In this document: positions 62,649 to 64,000 of the stretch, piece after piece
Layout: the number at the start of each line of letters is the position of its first letter
Position numbering within the stretch: the first letter of the stretch is position 1
Assembly: GCF_003096715.1 (NCBI RefSeq)
Contig: NZ_QEOL01000001.1
Coordinates: forward strand, 405,693-469,692
Direction: 5' to 3'
Source of the DNA: Paraburkholderia silvatlantica
GTDB taxonomy: Bacteria; Pseudomonadota; Gammaproteobacteria; Burkholderiales; Burkholderiaceae
Length of the DNA: 64,000 bases
Program-made: the position numbers and the translations under genes
The notes under the pieces: generated by a model
Told to the model about the DNA's origin: nothing
The model's input: the letters and a program-made list of their open reading frames with translations, nothing else
Databases searched by the model: none

Positions 62649-63917
62649 TCAGGTCTCGCGGACTGGCGAAAGCATGCCATTCCTGTCGACGCGAAAGCGC
62701 GTGCCGCGCCAAACGACGCCAGACGAACAAAAGCTCGCGACATAGATCGCGAACTGGACCATTTCCCAAAGGGGTAAGCATAACAGTCCGCTGGACTTGT
62801 CGCCGGTTGCGCGATCGGTCCTCCACATCAGCCACGCGCGCGCGCACAGGGCCACGGCGGCCAGTATCCACGCGCTCGCTGCGCCACCGGACAACACCAC
62901 GGCAAGCATGGCGAGCGCGAATGGATGCATCAGCACGGCGCCCAGATGCCCCGAGCGGTCCGCCGCGCGAACCGTGCGGCTCCAGCGCAGTTCGTGCGCA
63001 AAGAGTTGGGCGAACGTATTCTCCACGCATGCGTGCCGCACGAGAATAGGCGGCACGGAAACTTCCGCGCCGGCGCGGCGCACCGCTTCGCCGATCGCGT
63101 GATCTTCGGCAAGGTGATGCGCGAACTGCGCCAGACCGCCAATGCGTTCGAGCATTTCGCGCGTCATGGCGATGGACTGACCGAAGCACGGCCGCGCGCG
63201 CCCGATTGCGAGCCCCGTGACGACGCCGGGCAGAAAATGATAGTTGGTGAGGGCCGATGCCACGCGCGGCCAGAATCCCGGCGCGCACAGGCCGCGATAA
63301 ACCGCGGTCACGAGACCAACGCCCGGTTGCTGCAGCGCCCCGACCACCTGGCGCAGATAATTCCTGTCGACGAGCACGTCGCTATCGGCGAAGCACAGCA
63401 CGTCGTGCTCGGCCTGTTCGAGCATGTTCACGAGATTCGCGATCTTGCGGTTGGGACCGTACAGCCGCGCGTCGGCGACGACCGTGATGTGCGCGTCGGG
63501 ATAACGCGCGCGCAGGCGCTCGATGGCGTTGAGCGCTTCGTCGCGCGCATCGTGCACGCCGAACAGATACTGGACTTGTCCAGGATAGTCCTGCTCGAAA
63601 AAGCTGGCGAGATGCTCCTCGAGATGCCATTCGTCGCCATGCAGCGGCTTGGCGAGCGTAATGGCCGGAAAGTGCCGCGGCGTTGCCACCTCGCGCGCGA
63701 AGAAACGGCCGACCAGCGCGCTCGCCGTGCAGGTATAGATAATGCCGAGCGCCGCGCAAAGACCGCTTAGCACGGCGAGCGAATCGAAGAGTAGATGCGA
63801 GAAGCCGGGTAATTCGGCGCGCATGACTTCGATTGCTGCAGAAGCGACGGCAAGCGCCGTCACGGCCATCGCAACGATGGCTCCCGTTCGTCCCGTCGCG
63901 TGCGCGCGCTCCATCAT
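62649..63917 (-). CDS. hpnI: Hopanoid-associated glycosyltransferase HpnI
   Basis: A 422-residue GT2-type glycosyltransferase related to ceramide glucosyltransferase and known for adding N-acetylglucosamine to bacteriohopanetetrol. Motifs are ITVVADARLYGPNRKIANLV, CFADSDVLVD (DxD), AEDHAIGEAVRRAG and the R-W element in HELRWSRTVR. Hydrophobic helices flank the domain (residues 13-35, 47-68, 330-400). ATG overlaps the hpnJ stop, so translation is coupled. The product makes the composite hopanoid that stabilises the outer membrane. Confidence 0.9.
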   Translation of the reverse strand: MMERAHATGRTGAIVAMAVTALAVASAAIEVMRAELPGFSHLLFDSLAVLSGLCAALGIIYTCTASALVGRFFAREVATPRHFPAITLAKPLHGDEWHLEEHLASFFEQDYPGQVQYLFGVHDARDEALNAIERLRARYPDAHITVVADARLYGPNRKIANLVNMLEQAEHDVLCFADSDVLVDRNYLRQVVGALQQPGVGLVTAVYRGLCAPGFWPRVASALTNYHFLPGVVTGLAIGRARPCFGQSIAMTREMLERIGGLAQFAHHLAEDHAIGEAVRRAGAEVSVPPILVRHACVENTFAQLFAHELRWSRTVRAADRSGHLGAVLMHPFALAMLAVVLSGGAASAWILAAVALCARAWLMWRTDRATGDKSSGLLCLPLWEMVQFAIYVASFCSSGVVWRGTRFRVDRNGMLSPVRET

Positions 63918-64000
63918 GCCTCGTGCGCGCGCAGGAAGCGGAAGAACTCCACGCCTTCGCGCAGACGCCGCTTCATCATGTCCCAGCTCGTGAGCATCTC
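63914..64000 (-). CDS. hpnJ: C-terminal end of HpnJ (radical SAM), partial
   Basis: The last 28 residues before the TGA at 63914 read EMLTSWDMMKRRLREGVEFF and end RFLRAHEA. This is like the end of HpnJ, the radical SAM enzyme that converts ribosylhopane-type precursors to the cyclitol ether. The rest of the gene is outside the window. The stop overlaps the hpnI start (ATGA). Only context and this short tail support the call. Confidence 0.55.
   Translation of the reverse strand, partial: EMLTSWDMMKRRLREGVEFFRFLRAHEA

Overview
The window comes from a high-GC member of the Burkholderiaceae, probably a Paraburkholderia, Caballeronia or Burkholderia species. This rests on protein resemblance: OpcP-like general porins, a catBCA-benABCD block, a hopanoid hpnJ/hpnI locus, class I PHA enzymes and a large stress/low-oxygen island. 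I recognise no rRNA, CRISPR array, replication origin or intact insertion sequence.

Layout. 1-4 kb is an accessory end: a YhcG/DUF1016 nuclease, a phage-like HTH protein, a hicAB toxin-antitoxin pair, IS481/IS110 debris and the tail of a second, broken hicB. 4-13 kb is an envelope block with three porins, membrane PQQ glucose dehydrogenase (gcd), a TRIC-type channel and a MarR operon carrying a gutted M20 hydrolase gene. 13-21 kb holds a solute-binding protein and the benzoate/catechol genes (catB, catC, catA, benA-benD, all on the minus strand), with divergent catR. 21-27 kb carries hipBA, ssuD, a DUF427 protein, a diguanylate cyclase and an HU protein. 27-28.4 kb is mostly decayed or unassigned sequence with a ParB-like fragment.

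28.4-56.4 kb is the most coherent part. It holds a second groESL, three Hsp20 genes, acetoacetyl-CoA reductase, a PHA synthase and a PHA depolymerase, a zinc alcohol dehydrogenase, an Acg-like nitroreductase, a beta-CASP hydrolase, a c-type cytochrome, a histidine kinase with two response regulators, an Fnr-type regulator with all four iron-sulfur cysteines, four universal stress proteins, a CBS-BON protein, an HPF-like protein, DUF1488, two DUF190 proteins and several small unnamed proteins. From 34.6 to 55.3 kb I can read thirteen Fnr-type boxes (TTGAY-N4-RTCAA or one or two bases off) plus one weaker one, mostly 70-105 bp upstream of a start codon. The simplest reading is an Fnr-controlled low-oxygen persistence island that couples PHB turnover, as an electron and carbon sink, to protein protection. 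It resembles the low-oxygen-activated (lxa) locus known from Burkholderia cenocepacia.

56.5-64 kb contains a polar amino-acid ABC transporter, an orphan membrane domain related to the anchor of PQQ glucose/polyol dehydrogenases, a pyridoxamine-phosphate-oxidase-like flavoprotein, tRNA-Asn and tRNA-Gly, and the start of a hopanoid cluster (hpnL-like, hpnI, and the end of hpnJ) that runs off the right edge.

All functional calls come from reading the sequence and remembered family features. No database search was run.
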